From Rhodococcus sp. X156 (GTDB lineage: Bacteria; Actinomycetota; Actinomycetes; Mycobacteriales; Mycobacteriaceae), in the NCBI RefSeq assembly GCF_004006015.1, contig NZ_CP034766.1, positions 1,178,001 through 1,242,000 of the forward strand: 64,000 nt of DNA. Direction: 5' to 3'. Each line of letters opens with the position of its first letter. The first letter of the stretch is position 1. Shown here in pieces: positions 36,615 to 48,260 of this stretch. A program made the position numbers and the translations under genes. The notes below the pieces were generated by a model, which saw only the letters and a program-made list of their open reading frames with translations, was not told the origin of the DNA and did not search any database.

Positions 36615-36878
36615 TCACGGGACCCAGAGGCTTGCAAAGTCGCTAAGTATCGGGACCACCCAGCCGCCGTCCTGGTCACGCCACCCGACGCTGTCGGGCT
36701 GAACGCCCCAGTGTGGGAGAACCATGTTGATCCGCTCGAGGTCGGTGGCGTCGTGCGGACTGCCGCCGAACTCGCGGAACTCTGCCATCTGTTCAGCAAG
36801 TTCCTCGGTGGGGTCGAGTCGAAGTCGCCGGATGTGGGCCTCGTCGCTGTAGGTGAGCATCGTGAGTCGAACGGTCAT
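36615..36878 (-). CDS. Hypothetical 87-residue protein
   Basis: A short acidic protein (MTVRLTMLTYSDEAHIRRLR, later LPHWGVQPDSVGWRDQDGG, ending SDFASLWVP). Aromatic-rich spacing and a coherent charge pattern suggest a real gene. I recognise no family. It ends 30 bases from the convergent HNH nuclease gene and follows a small frameshifted gene on the same strand. There is no strong ribosome-binding site. Confidence 0.5.
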   Translation of the reverse strand: MTVRLTMLTYSDEAHIRRLRLDPTEELAEQMAEFREFGGSPHDATDLERINMVLPHWGVQPDSVGWRDQDGGWVVPILSDFASLWVP

Positions 36879-36942
36879 GGATGGGGGTGACAATCGCCTG
36901 CATCGACTCGGTCGAAGGAGTTGGCTCCGAGGGGTCGAGAAC

Positions 36943-37198
36943 TCACTCGGTGGAGATGCGGACCGGCGGCGACGCTGGCAGCGCTTCGATGCCGAAGCGA
37001 TCGCTGGGCGGTGGATTGTCGGCATCGGCGGCAGGTGCTGAATGGTGTTCCGGTTCGGCTGGTGTCGAACAACGGCTGCAGCGGTCCCCCACGAAGCAGG
37101 ATGTACCGCATCTCCATGTGATCGATATCGAACAGCAGCTCGACCTCGAGGACGGTTGTGTCGTCCTGCATGCCGACGGTCTGAACGATCTCGCTCAT
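36943..37198 (-). pseudogene. Possible small gene with one frameshift
   Basis: From the ATG at 37198 the frame reads MSEIVQTVGMQDDTTVLEVE, then LLFDIDHMEMRYILLRGG. Near 37070 the coding character moves to another frame (EPEHHSAPAADADNPPPSDR to a TGA at 36943-36945). Read across the shift this would be about 85 residues. The rest of 36879-37330 shows no other gene. The call is tentative. Confidence 0.35.
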
Positions 37199-37329
37199 GC
37201 CAATGAACACGATCCGGGGCTTGAGCGGGGGCGTGCGTCATTTCGCGCGCTCGGCGAACATGGCGCCCTTTGGAGTACGCGACTGTGCGCGTCATTGGCA
37301 CAGGTGCCGCAGTGGCCTAGGCCTGCTGT

Positions 37330-37710
37330 AGGGCAACGACATCGCGTCGGCGGCGATGCGCAGCAGATTCCGGACGGGCACGGTGCCACCCGAGGCGGTG
37401 CCTGCTGTTCCGGCGCCTCGCCCGAGGCCTGCCAGTCCATGGTGACCACCCCCGTCGCAGGTAACCCGCGGTTGATCGATAGCTCACCGCTGGCGAGGGC
37501 AGAGCAGCAGAGGGTGGCGAGGGCGTGGTTGCGCTCGGCGGCGCTACGCGGATCCGCCACTCCGTCCTCGGTGACCGACCGCGCCGCGGTGGAGAACCCG
37601 GTGTCCTCAACGCGCTCCTGCACCGTCGCCACGGAAGCGGCGAACGAGTCCAGGGCAGCAGCCATCCCCTCGGGAACCACCGCCGTTGCACCACTCGAGC
37701 TTATGTGCAA
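37330..37710 (-). pseudogene. Remnant of a DUF222/13E12-type HNH protein (central part)
   Basis: On the minus strand DPRSAAERNHALATLCCSAL leads into ASGELSINRGLPATGVVTMDWQ, a typical DUF222 stretch. After a frameshift the next frame continues GAGTAGTASGGTVPVRNLLR and IAADA, which also belong to this family. Both the N-terminal part and the HNH domain are missing. Same strand and correct order relative to the C-terminal remnant at 32.5-32.7 kb suggest they were once one gene, now separated by the island with loss of the HNH part. Confidence 0.65.
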
Positions 37711-37770
37711 GTTCTAGGCCCCGGCCCGACAGTTTCCGCCCCTGCCGAGCAACGATCCCGAAGAGACAGA

Positions 37771-37803
37771 AACCGCCGCCTCCCAGCACGGGAGACGGCG
37801 GTT
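37771..37803 (-). terminator. Rho-independent terminator of the treX-treY operon
   Basis: Arms of 14 bases (AACCGCCGCCTCCC at 37771-37784 and its near-complement at 37790-37803, one mismatch) enclose the loop AGCAC. On the minus strand the stem is followed by the T-rich TTTCTGTCTCTT. It lies 20 bases after the treY stop. This is the clearest intrinsic terminator in the window. Confidence 0.85.
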
Positions 37804-37823
37804 CGCGCAAGCAACCAGGCGAG

Positions 37824-40183
37824 CTAGCTGCGCACCAACAGCGCCACCGGCAGACGGCCGAACACCTCGGCCAGCGACAGCTTGTCCCGGTACGACTGCC
37901 CGGTGAGCCGATCGGTCCACTCACCCGTCGGGAGCGCCACCGTGGTGGATCCCCAGTCGCCCAAGGTCACCGACAACCGGGTCGCCAGCGCGAGGACGTC
38001 AGCCGCGTCGCCCTGCGGCCCGCGGGAGAAGCCCACCAGGTGCTCGGCCTGCTCACCCTCGGCGAGCACGGGTGCGTAGGTGCCGCCGACGAAGGACTCC
38101 GGCCGCTCCCGCCGCAGGCTGAGCGTCTTGCTCACCACCAACAGCTTGGCCGCCCCGGAGGGATCGACCGGTGGCACCGTGTCCAAGGTGGACAGCAGCT
38201 TGGTGCGTCGGTCGTAGTCCACCTCGCGGCGGTTGTCCGGGTCGACCAGGGAGTCCTCCCACAGCTCGGTGCCCTGGTAGACGTCGGGCACGCCCGGCCC
38301 GGCCAGCTGCAGCAGCTTCTGGCCCAGCGAGTTCGACCACCCGCGGGGAGCCAGGTCGGCCACCAGCTGGCCCATCGAGGCGGCGACGGGACCGTCCAGC
38401 ACCTGGTCGATCCAGGTGTGCATGGCCTGCTCGAACTCTTCGTCGACCTCGTTCCACTCCGTGCGGGTACCCGCCTCGCGGGCGGCCTTCTCCGCGTAGG
38501 CGTGCAACCGCTCCCGCAGCTGCGGGACGTCCGCGGCGGTGCGACCGTCCGCGGGCCACACCCCGAAGATGTTCTGCCACAGGAACGAGCCCATTCCACC
38601 GTCGGGGGAGGGGGCGACCTCCTCCCAGCGCTCCAGGGCCTGCGCCCACAGCTGCGGCACCTCCGAGAGCACCGCGATGCGAGACCGGACGTCCTCGCCG
38701 CGCTTGGTGTCGTGGGTGCTCAGCGTGGTCATCGCCGCGGGCCACAGGGTGGCGCGCTCGGCGAAGGCCAGGTGCATCTCCGCCGGGCTCACGCCGAAGC
38801 GGCCAGGGTCACCGCCCACCTCCTGCAGGCTCACCAGCCGGTTGGTGCGGTAGAACAGGCAGTCCTCCACGCCCTTGGCGGTGACGGCCCCGCACACCTG
38901 CTGGAAGCGGGTGGCCGCCTCGCCGCCCGCGACCAGGGCAGCGCTCACCCGGGACAGCGCAGCCGAGAGCTCCGGCCGGGCGACGCTCACCTGCGCCACC
39001 ACGGCGGGCAGCATCCCGGCCAGGGACGGGTAGTCGGCCCGGTACACCGGCACCGCCGCCACCAGCTCCACCACGGCGTCCACCAGCTGGTCGTGCGCCG
39101 CGTCGCCGGCCTCGATGGCCCGCACGCAGCGCTCCAGCTCCGGGCGCAGGCCCGCACGGGCCACGCCCAGCTTCAGCTCGTGCTCGGTCGCGTGCAGCTG
39201 CTCGGCGTCGCCGGCGGCACCGGTGCGCTGCACCGCGATGGCGCTCAGCGGCTCCGCGCCGGACGGGTCGACGAACACCCCGCCCACCTCGCGCAGCGCG
39301 TCATACCCGGTGGTGCCGTCTGCCGGCAGGCTGGTGTCCAGCGCCTCGTCCGGCGCCAGGATCTTCTCGATCACCAGCCAGCGGTCGTCGCCGATGGCCC
39401 CGCGCAGCCGGGCCAGGTAGCCGGCCGGGTCGGCCAGGCCGTCCGGGTGGTCCACCCGGATCCCGTCCACCACGCCGTCCTGGGCCCACCGGCGGATCTC
39501 CGCGTGGGTGGCGTCGAAGACGGTCTCGTCCTCCATGCGCAGCGCGGCGAGGCCGTTGACGTGGAAGAACCGGCGGTAGCCCACCAGCCCGGAGCGCCAC
39601 GGCACCAGCTGGTAGGCCTGCCGGTCGTGCACCTCCTGGGCGGTGCCCCCGAGCGTGCCCGGGGCGACGGGGAAGCGGTGCTCGTAGAAGCCCAGCTCGG
39701 CGTCGTCGCCGGCACCGACGACCTCCAGCGCCTCGACGTCGGTGGCCGAGCCCAGCACGGGCAGCGCGATGCGCCCGTTGCAGCCGTTGTCCGGTGCCCA
39801 GTCGATGTCGAAGTAGCTGGCGTAGGCGGAGTCGCGACCATGGCGGAGCACGTCCCACCACCACGCGTTCTCCGACGGTGTCTCCACCCCCACGTGGTTG
39901 GGCACGATGTCGACCACCAGGCCCAACCCCCGCTCCCGCGCCGCCGCCGACAGCCGGGCCAGCCCCTCGGGGCCGCCCAGTGCGGCGGAGACCGTGGTCG
40001 GGTCGATGACGTCGTAGCCGTGCTGGGAACCCTCGGCCGCGCTCAGGATGGGCGAGAGGTACACCGCGCCCACCCCGAGCCGCCGCAGGTAGTCCAGCTG
40101 GGCGATGGCCTCGTCGAAGCCGAACGCGGGGACCCCGTCACCGGCAGCGTGCAGCTGCAGCCGGTAGGTGGAGGTGGGGGCGC

Positions 40184-40187
<4 letters not shown>
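37824..40187 (-). CDS. treY: Malto-oligosyltrehalose synthase
   Basis: GH13 intramolecular transglucosylase that turns the reducing end of a maltooligosaccharide into a trehalosyl unit, the substrate of TreZ. The 787-residue protein starts with the TreY-typical PTSTYRLQL, then LGVGAVYLSPILSAAEGSQHGYDV. Catalytic regions are VDGIRVDHPDGLADP (nucleophile Asp), VIEKILAPDE (acid/base Glu) and STHDTKRGEDVRSR (third Asp). The ATG overlaps the treX stop by four bases (ATGA). A strong hairpin terminator follows, which separates it from the island. Confidence 0.96.
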
Positions 40188-42337
<2,150 letters not shown>

Positions 42338-42538
42338 TGGTCAAACACTAGTGGCGCTGCCGCGCTGACACAGGTCGACAGCAGTGACGGTAGTTACAGC
42401 GTTTCACCACGCACAGTGACGCAAAGTGTGCCTCTGCGCTCCCGAGTGCCGGGCGCACCACCGGAATCGCCCCGCCGGTCGGGACGAGCGTGCGTGGCCG
42501 GACGGGACGAGCACCGTGACGCGATCTACCGTCGTGCC

Positions 42539-43858
42539 ATGACCCCCGAGGAGATCCTGGCGATCGACGCCGCCCACGTCTGGCACCCCTACGGCGCCGT
42601 CTCGCTCGGCCCGGCCGGGCCGGAGTCCGTCGACGCGGCGGAGGGGCCACTGGCGCCACTGGTGGTGACCTCGGCGCAGGGGGTGCGGCTGACGCTCGGC
42701 GACGGGCGCGAGGTCATCGACGGGATGTCGTCCTGGTGGGCGGCGGTGCACGGCTACCGCCACCCCGTGCTGGACGCCGCGGTCACCGACCAGCTGGGCC
42801 GGATGAGCCACGTCATGTTCGGCGGGCTCACCCACGAGCCGGCCGCCCAGCTCGCCCAGCGGCTGGTGGACCTCACCCCGGACGGGCTGGAGCACGTGTT
42901 CTTCGCCGACTCCGGCTCGGTGTCGGTGGAGGTGGCCGCGAAGATGTGCCTGCAGTACTGGCGCGGCAAGGGCAAGCCGGCCAAGCACCGGCTGATGACC
43001 TGGCGCGGCGGCTACCACGGCGACACCTTCACCCCGATGAGCGTGTGCGACCCCGATGGGGGCATGCACTCGCTGTGGACCGACGTGCTCACCCCGCAGG
43101 TCTTCGCCGACGTCCCGCCCAGCGAGCTGGGGGCGGCCGGGCTGGACGAGGCCTACGTGGCGCACCTGGCCACGATGATCGCCGAGCACGCGGACGAGCT
43201 GGCCGCGGTGATCGTGGAGCCGGTGGTGCAGGGCGCGGGCGGCATGCGCTTCCACGACCCGCGCTACCTGCAGGTGCTGCGCGAGCTGTGCCACCGCCAC
43301 GACGTGCTGCTGGTGCTCGACGAGATCGCCACCGGCTTCGGCCGCACCGGTGAGCTCTTCGCCGCCGACCACGCCGGCATCGCCCCGGACGTGATGTGCG
43401 TGGGCAAGGCGCTGACCGGGGGATACCTCACCCTGGCCGCCACGCTGTGCACCCCCGAGGTGGCCAGGACCATCTCGGCGGGGGAGGCCGGCGGGCTGAT
43501 GCACGGGCCCACCTTCATGGCCAACCCGCTGGCGTGTGCGGTGGCGACGGCCTCCATCGACCTGCTGCTGTCCCGGGACTGGCGCGGCGAGGTGGCGGCC
43601 ATCGGCGACGGGTTGCGCGCCGGCCTCGCCCCGGCCGCCGAGCTCCCGGGGGTGCGCGACGTGCGGGTGCTCGGCGCCATCGGGGTGGTGCAGCTCGACC
43701 ACCTGGTGGACATGGCTGCCGCCACCGCCGCCGCGGTGGACGCCGGGGTGTGGTTGCGCCCGTTCCGCGACCTCGTCTACACGATGCCGCCGTTCATCAG
43801 CAGCCCCGAGGACGTGGCGCGGATCTCTGCCGGCGTGGTGGCCGCCGCGGGGGCCTGA
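42539..43858 (+). CDS. bioA: Adenosylmethionine--8-amino-7-oxononanoate aminotransferase
   Basis: PLP enzyme of biotin synthesis; makes 7,8-diaminopelargonate using S-adenosylmethionine as amino donor. 439 residues. VWHPYGAVS near the start, [12 protein letters not shown] (substrate Tyr/Trp region), [31 protein letters not shown] (PLP Asp) and the Schiff-base Lys in [16 protein letters not shown] all match BioA. The ATG at 42539 follows a weak ribosome-binding site. It starts the bioA-bioF-bioD operon, as in mycobacteria; bioB lies about 9.5 kb away. No BirA-type or BioQ-type operator was recognised. Confidence 0.96.
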   Translation: MTPEEILAIDAAHVWHPYGAVSLGPAGPESVDAAEGPLAPLVVTSAQGVRLTLGDGREVIDGMSSWWAAVHGYRHPVLDAAVTDQLGRMSHVMFGGLTHEPAAQLAQRLVDLTPDGLEHVFFADSGSVSVEVAAKMCLQYWRGKGKPAKHRLMTWRGGYHGDTFTPMSVCDPDGGMHSLWTDVLTPQVFADVPPSELGAAGLDEAYVAHLATMIAEHADELAAVIVEPVVQGAGGMRFHDPRYLQVLRELCHRHDVLLVLDEIATGFGRTGELFAADHAGIAPDVMCVGKALTGGYLTLAATLCTPEVARTISAGEAGGLMHGPTFMANPLACAVATASIDLLLSRDWRGEVAAIGDGLRAGLAPAAELPGVRDVRVLGAIGVVQLDHLVDMAAATAAAVDAGVWLRPFRDLVYTMPPFISSPEDVARISAGVVAAAGA

Positions 43859-43881
43859 GCGCCGCCGTAGTCTGGCTGCCC

Positions 43882-45066
43882 GTGGAGCTGCCCGAGTCAC
43901 CGTCCCACCAGCCTGAACCCTCGTCTGACCTGCCCGAGTCGCTGCACTGGCTGGCCGGGCACGAGCAGGCCCGGCGCGCCGCCGGGGTGCGCCGTGAGCT
44001 GCGTCCCCGCGAGGCCGACAACGCGCTGCTGGACCTGGCTTCCAACGACTACCTGGGCCTGTCCCGCGACCCCCGGGTGGTCGCCGGCGCCGAGGCGGCG
44101 CTGCGCACCTGGGGTGCCGGCTCCACCGGCTCGCGGCTGGTCACCGGCTCCACCCGCGCCCACCACGACCTCGAGGACGACCTCGCCGCCTTCACCGGCA
44201 CCGAGGCGGGGCTGGTCTTCTCCTCCGGCTACACCGCGAACCTGGCTGCGGTCACCGCGCTGAGCGGGCCCGGCACGCTGGTGGTCTCCGACGCCGGCAG
44301 CCACGCCTCGCTGGTGGATGCCTGCCGGCTCTCCCGCGCCCGGGTGCAGGTGACCGCCCACAACGACGTCGAGCAGGTTCGCGCCGCGCTGGCCACCCGC
44401 ACCGAGGAGCGGGCGATCGTGGTGTGCGACTCGGTCTCCAGCGTCGACGGCGACCTGGCGCCGCTGCGCGAGCTGCACGCGGTGTGCCGCGAGCACCGGG
44501 CGGTGCTGGTGGTGGACGAGGCGCACGGGATCGGCGTGCGCGGCGCAGGTGGCCGCGGGCTGGCCGCGGAGCAGGGCGTGGCCGGCGAGCCCGACGTGGT
44601 GCTCACCATGACGCTGTCGAAGTCGCTGGGCAGCCAGGGCGGCGCCGTGCTGGGCGCCGCGCCGGTGGTGGCGCACCTGATCGACAACGCCCGCACGTTC
44701 ATCTTCGACACCGGCCTCAACCCCGCCGCGGTGGGCGCGGCCGCCGCGGCCCTGGCCGTGCTGCGCGCCGAGCCCGAGCGGGCCGCGCGGGTGATGGTGC
44801 GCGCCGGGCAGCTGGCCGCCGCCGCCGGTGTGCCGGTGCCCACCTCCGCCGTGGTGTCGGTGGTCCTGGGCGAGCCCGCGGTGGCCTACGCCGCGGCCCA
44901 GCGCTGCCGCGAGCTGGGCCTGCACGTGGGCTGCTTCCGCCCGCCGTCGGTGCCCGCCGGCACCAGCCGGCTGCGCCTGACCGCCCGGGCCACCCTGAGC
45001 GAGGACGACGTGGACCTGGTGCGCAGCGTCCTCGACCAGGTGCTCACCTCGGTGGTGCCGGCATGA
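43882..45066 (+). CDS. bioF: 8-amino-7-oxononanoate synthase
   Basis: PLP-dependent alpha-oxoamine synthase that joins pimeloyl thioester and alanine. 394 residues. LDLASNDYLGLSRDP, GSTGSRLVTGSTRAHHDLE, VVDEAHGIGVRG and the PLP Lys in MTLSKSLGSQGG are intact. The GTG at 43882 starts 24 bases after bioA. Its stop overlaps the bioD start (ATGA). Confidence 0.95.
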   Translation: MELPESPSHQPEPSSDLPESLHWLAGHEQARRAAGVRRELRPREADNALLDLASNDYLGLSRDPRVVAGAEAALRTWGAGSTGSRLVTGSTRAHHDLEDDLAAFTGTEAGLVFSSGYTANLAAVTALSGPGTLVVSDAGSHASLVDACRLSRARVQVTAHNDVEQVRAALATRTEERAIVVCDSVSSVDGDLAPLRELHAVCREHRAVLVVDEAHGIGVRGAGGRGLAAEQGVAGEPDVVLTMTLSKSLGSQGGAVLGAAPVVAHLIDNARTFIFDTGLNPAAVGAAAAALAVLRAEPERAARVMVRAGQLAAAAGVPVPTSAVVSVVLGEPAVAYAAAQRCRELGLHVGCFRPPSVPAGTSRLRLTARATLSEDDVDLVRSVLDQVLTSVVPA

Positions 45067-45767
45067 GCGTGGTGGTGGTCAGCGGCACCGGTACCGACGT
45101 CGGCAAGACCATCGCCACCGCGGCGGTGGCGGCGGCTGCGGTCGCGCAGGGCCGGACGGTGGCGGTGGTCAAGCCCGCTCAGACCGGCCTCGCCCCCGGC
45201 GAGCCCGGCGACGTGGACGTGGTGCACGCGCTGGTGCCCGCGGTGCACACCGCCGAGCTCTACCGCTACCCGGAGCCGCTGGCGCCGGACACCGCTGCAC
45301 GCCGCGCCGGGATGGCCGCCCCGGACCTGGCCGTGGTGGCCGCGGCGGTGCAGAAGCTGGCGCAGACCCACGACCTGGTGCTGGTGGAGGGCGCCGGCGG
45401 GCTGCTGGTGCGCCTGGACGGCGCGGGCAACACGCTGGCCGACCTGGCGGCGCTGCTCGGCCCGGACGTGCCGGTGCTGGTGGTGGCTGCCGCGGGGCTG
45501 GGCACCCTCAACGCCGCGGCGCTCACTGCGGAAGCGCTGGCCGCGCGGGATCTTCGGTGCCTGGGGGTGCTGGTGGGCAGCTGGCCTCGCGAGCCCGACC
45601 TCGCCGAGCGGTGCAACGTCGACGACCTGCCGGTGGCGGCCGGTGCGCCGCTGCTGGGCCTGCTTCCGGAGGGGAGCGGGGGACTGCACCCGGCGGCGTT
45701 CGCGGAGCTCGCCCGTGCGGCGCTGGTTCCCGAGCTCGGGGGCACCTGGCGCCGGGACCGAGGCTGA
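45063..45767 (+). CDS. bioD: Dethiobiotin synthetase
   Basis: ATP-dependent carboxylase that closes the ureido ring to give dethiobiotin, the BioB substrate. 234 residues, P-loop fold: VSGTGTDVGKTIATAAV (Walker A), VVKPAQTGL and VEGAGGLLVRLD are the BioD blocks. Its ATG lies inside the bioF stop, so translation is coupled. Confidence 0.95.
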   Translation: MSVVVVSGTGTDVGKTIATAAVAAAAVAQGRTVAVVKPAQTGLAPGEPGDVDVVHALVPAVHTAELYRYPEPLAPDTAARRAGMAAPDLAVVAAAVQKLAQTHDLVLVEGAGGLLVRLDGAGNTLADLAALLGPDVPVLVVAAAGLGTLNAAALTAEALAARDLRCLGVLVGSWPREPDLAERCNVDDLPVAAGAPLLGLLPEGSGGLHPAAFAELARAALVPELGGTWRRDRG

Positions 45768-45940
45768 CCGGGGGCTCGTCCAGATCGGTGTCCTGATTGC
45801 GGCATTTTTGCCTTGCGCGCCACCACTGTCGGGTGCGGAGCATCTAGGGTCAGGGGCAGACTTGGCGCGCGCGCAGAGGCGGGCGTCCCCGGAGCCAGTC
45901 GCTGTCGGAGCAGGCACGCGAGCAGAAAAGAGACAGGAAC

Positions 45941-47119
45941 ATGACAGGACCCGCAGCCTCGAAGAGTCTCAGCCTGACCCCGCCCGCCGCCGTCCCGGTG
46001 GTCGAGGTCGAGCAGGCCGAGGGGATGCTGCCCATCCCCGAGGCTCGCGTGGGCGAGCTGCAGAAGATGGCCGACGCCTACGTCAAGGACCTCGACTCGC
46101 TCGCTCCCAACAGCCCGGAGCTCGCCGCCAAGGTGGACGAGATCAGCCGGGTGGGCGCGGAGGAGCTGCGCGCCTCGGCCAACGTCTCCAACCGGATGCT
46201 CGAGCGCCCGTCCTCGGCGCTGGCGGGCACCGAGGGCAAGAGCAGCTCCGCGCCGCAGGCCAAGGTGGGCAAGACCCTCGCCGACCTGCGCCGCGCGGTG
46301 GAGGAGCTCACCCCCAACCAGGCCGACCTCACGCCCACCAAGAAGATCCTCGGCTTCATCCCCGCGGGCAAGCGCATCGACAAGTACTTCGACAAGTACC
46401 GCAGCGCCCAGTCCCAGCTCGACGCCATCACCAAGTCGCTCTCGGCCGGGCAGGACGAGCTGCGCAAGGACAACGCGGCCATCGAGCAGGAGCGGGCCAA
46501 CCTCTGGAAGCTGATGGGCGACCTCACCGAGTACGCCCACCTGCTGAACATGCTCTCCGACGCCGTCGGCCGCCGCGCCGACGAGCTGGAGTCCACCGAC
46601 CCGTCCAAGGCCACCGCGTTCAAGTCCGAGGTGCAGTTCGCCGTGGTGCAGCGCCACCAGGACGTGCTCACCCAGCTGGCCGTGGCCGCCCAGGGCTACC
46701 TGGCCATGGACATGGTGAAGAAGAACAACGTGGAGCTGATCAAGGGCGTGGAGCGGGCGCGCACTACCACCCTGTCCGCGCTGCGCACCGCGGTGATCGT
46801 GGCCGAGGCACTCACCAACCAGCGCCTGGTGCTGTCCCAGATCACCGCGCTGAACACGGTGACCAGCAACGTGATCGCCAACAACGCGGCGATGCTGAAG
46901 CAGAACTCCACCGACATCCAGAACCAGGCGGCGTCGTCGAGCATCGACGTGGCCAAGCTGCAGCAGGCCTTCGACGACGTCTTCGCCACCATGGACGCGG
47001 TGGACACCTTCCGCGCGGAGGCCGTGGGCAGCATGCAGCAGACGGTGACCGCGCTGGAGGGTCAGCTGGTCAAGGCCCGGCCGTACCTGGAGCGGGCCAG
47101 CTCGCCCACCCCGCGGTAG
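45941..47119 (+). CDS. telA: TelA-family toxic anion resistance protein
   Basis: A 392-residue cytosolic protein with long amphipathic helices, as in the TelA/KlaA family linked to tellurite and other toxic-anion or envelope-stress resistance. Conserved stretches include LGFIPAGKRIDKYFDKYRS (about 137), NLWKLMGDLTEYAHLL, ATAFKSEVQFAVVQRHQDVL and VERARTTTLSALRTAVIVAEAL. The mechanism is not established for the family. It is first in a four-gene cluster with terD and two unknowns, between bioD and the iron-uptake operon. CAGGAAC directly before the ATG serves as ribosome-binding site. Confidence 0.9.
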   Translation: MTGPAASKSLSLTPPAAVPVVEVEQAEGMLPIPEARVGELQKMADAYVKDLDSLAPNSPELAAKVDEISRVGAEELRASANVSNRMLERPSSALAGTEGKSSSAPQAKVGKTLADLRRAVEELTPNQADLTPTKKILGFIPAGKRIDKYFDKYRSAQSQLDAITKSLSAGQDELRKDNAAIEQERANLWKLMGDLTEYAHLLNMLSDAVGRRADELESTDPSKATAFKSEVQFAVVQRHQDVLTQLAVAAQGYLAMDMVKKNNVELIKGVERARTTTLSALRTAVIVAEALTNQRLVLSQITALNTVTSNVIANNAAMLKQNSTDIQNQAASSSIDVAKLQQAFDDVFATMDAVDTFRAEAVGSMQQTVTALEGQLVKARPYLERASSPTPR

Positions 47120-47128
47120 CGCCGGCAC

Positions 47129-47626
47129 ATGTGGCGCTCGCTGTTCGGCCGAGGCTCCGACGAGCACGCCCCGTCGGAGCCCGAGCCGACACCTGTGTCC
47201 AAGCCCTTCCCGGACCGGATGCGGGCCGAGCTGCGCAAGGTGAGCTGGACTGCGCGGGGGGCCGGGGCGGTGCTGCCGGTGGCGGCGCTGCCCGAGCTGG
47301 GGCGCATCGAGGACGTGCTCATCCCGCTCGTCGAGCACCTGCGGCACAACCCGCCCACGATGGACGAGGAGATCGCCGTCGAGTCGATGGTCACCGACTA
47401 CCTGCCCACCACCATCAACGCCTACCTCTCGCTGAACCCGCAGTACGCCAAGCAGGTTCGACCCGACGGGCGCACCCCGGGTGACGACCTGCTGGAGCAG
47501 ATGAGGATGCTGGAGCAGGCCATTCGTGACCTCGCCCAGGCGGTGTACGCCCACGACGCCCAGCAGCTCGAGGTGCAGGGCCGCTTCCTGAGCAGCAAGT
47601 TCACCCGCTCCGACCTGGAGCTGTAG
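47129..47626 (+). CDS. Hypothetical protein in telA-terD cluster
   Basis: A 165-residue, mostly helical protein of unknown family. A short polar start (MWRSLFGRGSDEHAPSEPEP) leads into VEHLRHNPPTMDEEIAVESM and TDYLPTTINAYLSLNPQYAK, then a C-terminal coiled-coil-like helix (LLEQMRMLEQAIRDLAQAVY). It starts 10 bases after telA and is surely cotranscribed. Context suggests it acts with TelA and TerD in the same stress response. Confidence 0.75.
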   Translation: MWRSLFGRGSDEHAPSEPEPTPVSKPFPDRMRAELRKVSWTARGAGAVLPVAALPELGRIEDVLIPLVEHLRHNPPTMDEEIAVESMVTDYLPTTINAYLSLNPQYAKQVRPDGRTPGDDLLEQMRMLEQAIRDLAQAVYAHDAQQLEVQGRFLSSKFTRSDLEL

Positions 47627-47692
47627 GGCAGGGGCACGGCGCTTCCGGATACCGACCACAGTTCGACAGCTGCACGACGAGAAGGGGTGAGG

Positions 47693-48247
47693 ATGGCGCC
47701 GGTCAAGCTGATCCGGGGGAGCAACACCTCCATCAGTGACCTGATCCCGACGCTGGGCACCGTGGTGGTGGGCTTCGGCTGGGACGTGGTCCAGAGCCGC
47801 GGCCCGGCGGTGGAGCTGGTGCCCTCAGCCATCCTGTGCGGCGAGTCCGGCACTGCGCTGTCGGACGAGCACCTGGTGTTCTTCAACCAGCTGGTGTCCC
47901 CGGACGGGGCGGTGACCTACGTCGAGGGCGACGTCGAGCAGATCGAGGTGGACCTGGCCAACGTGCCTGCCGACGTCGCCAAGATCGTGTTCGTCGTCTA
48001 CGCCGACCCCGACCTGCGCCAGCCCGGCAACTTCGGTGCCGTGCGCAGCGCCTACATCCGGGTCAGCGACCGCAGCGGGGCGGAGCTGGTGCGCTACGAC
48101 ATCGAGGAGGGCTCGGGCATCGAGATCACCGCGATGGTCTTCGCCGAGCTGTACCGCCACCGTGGTGGCTGGAAGATCCGCGCCATCGGGCAGGGCTACT
48201 CCACCGGGCTCAAGGGCGTGGCGGACGACTTCGACGTGCGGATCTGA
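47693..48247 (+). CDS. terD: TerD-family calcium-binding stress protein
   Basis: A 184-residue TerD domain protein. The calcium-site pattern is present: DEHLVFFNQLVSPDGAVTY and the Asp/Glu-rich VEQIEVDLANVPADVAKIVF, then RVSDRSGAELVRYDIEEGSG. TerD proteins are cytosolic and linked to tellurite, phage and oxidative stress resistance. ATG 47693 follows GAAGGGGTGAGG; a GTG two codons earlier is possible. The classical membrane partner TerC is not in this window. Confidence 0.92.
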   Translation: MAPVKLIRGSNTSISDLIPTLGTVVVGFGWDVVQSRGPAVELVPSAILCGESGTALSDEHLVFFNQLVSPDGAVTYVEGDVEQIEVDLANVPADVAKIVFVVYADPDLRQPGNFGAVRSAYIRVSDRSGAELVRYDIEEGSGIEITAMVFAELYRHRGGWKIRAIGQGYSTGLKGVADDFDVRI

Positions 48248-48260
48248 GGCGGGCGCTGCC

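Noticed and set aside
36881-37717. 278-codon plus-strand frame over the island edge
   Set aside because: Antisense to the DUF222 remnant and small minus-strand genes; sequence has shadow-like composition.
42338-42538. BirA- or BioQ-type operator before bioA
   Set aside because: Only a weak GCACA/TGTGC repeat is present, which does not match either known site.
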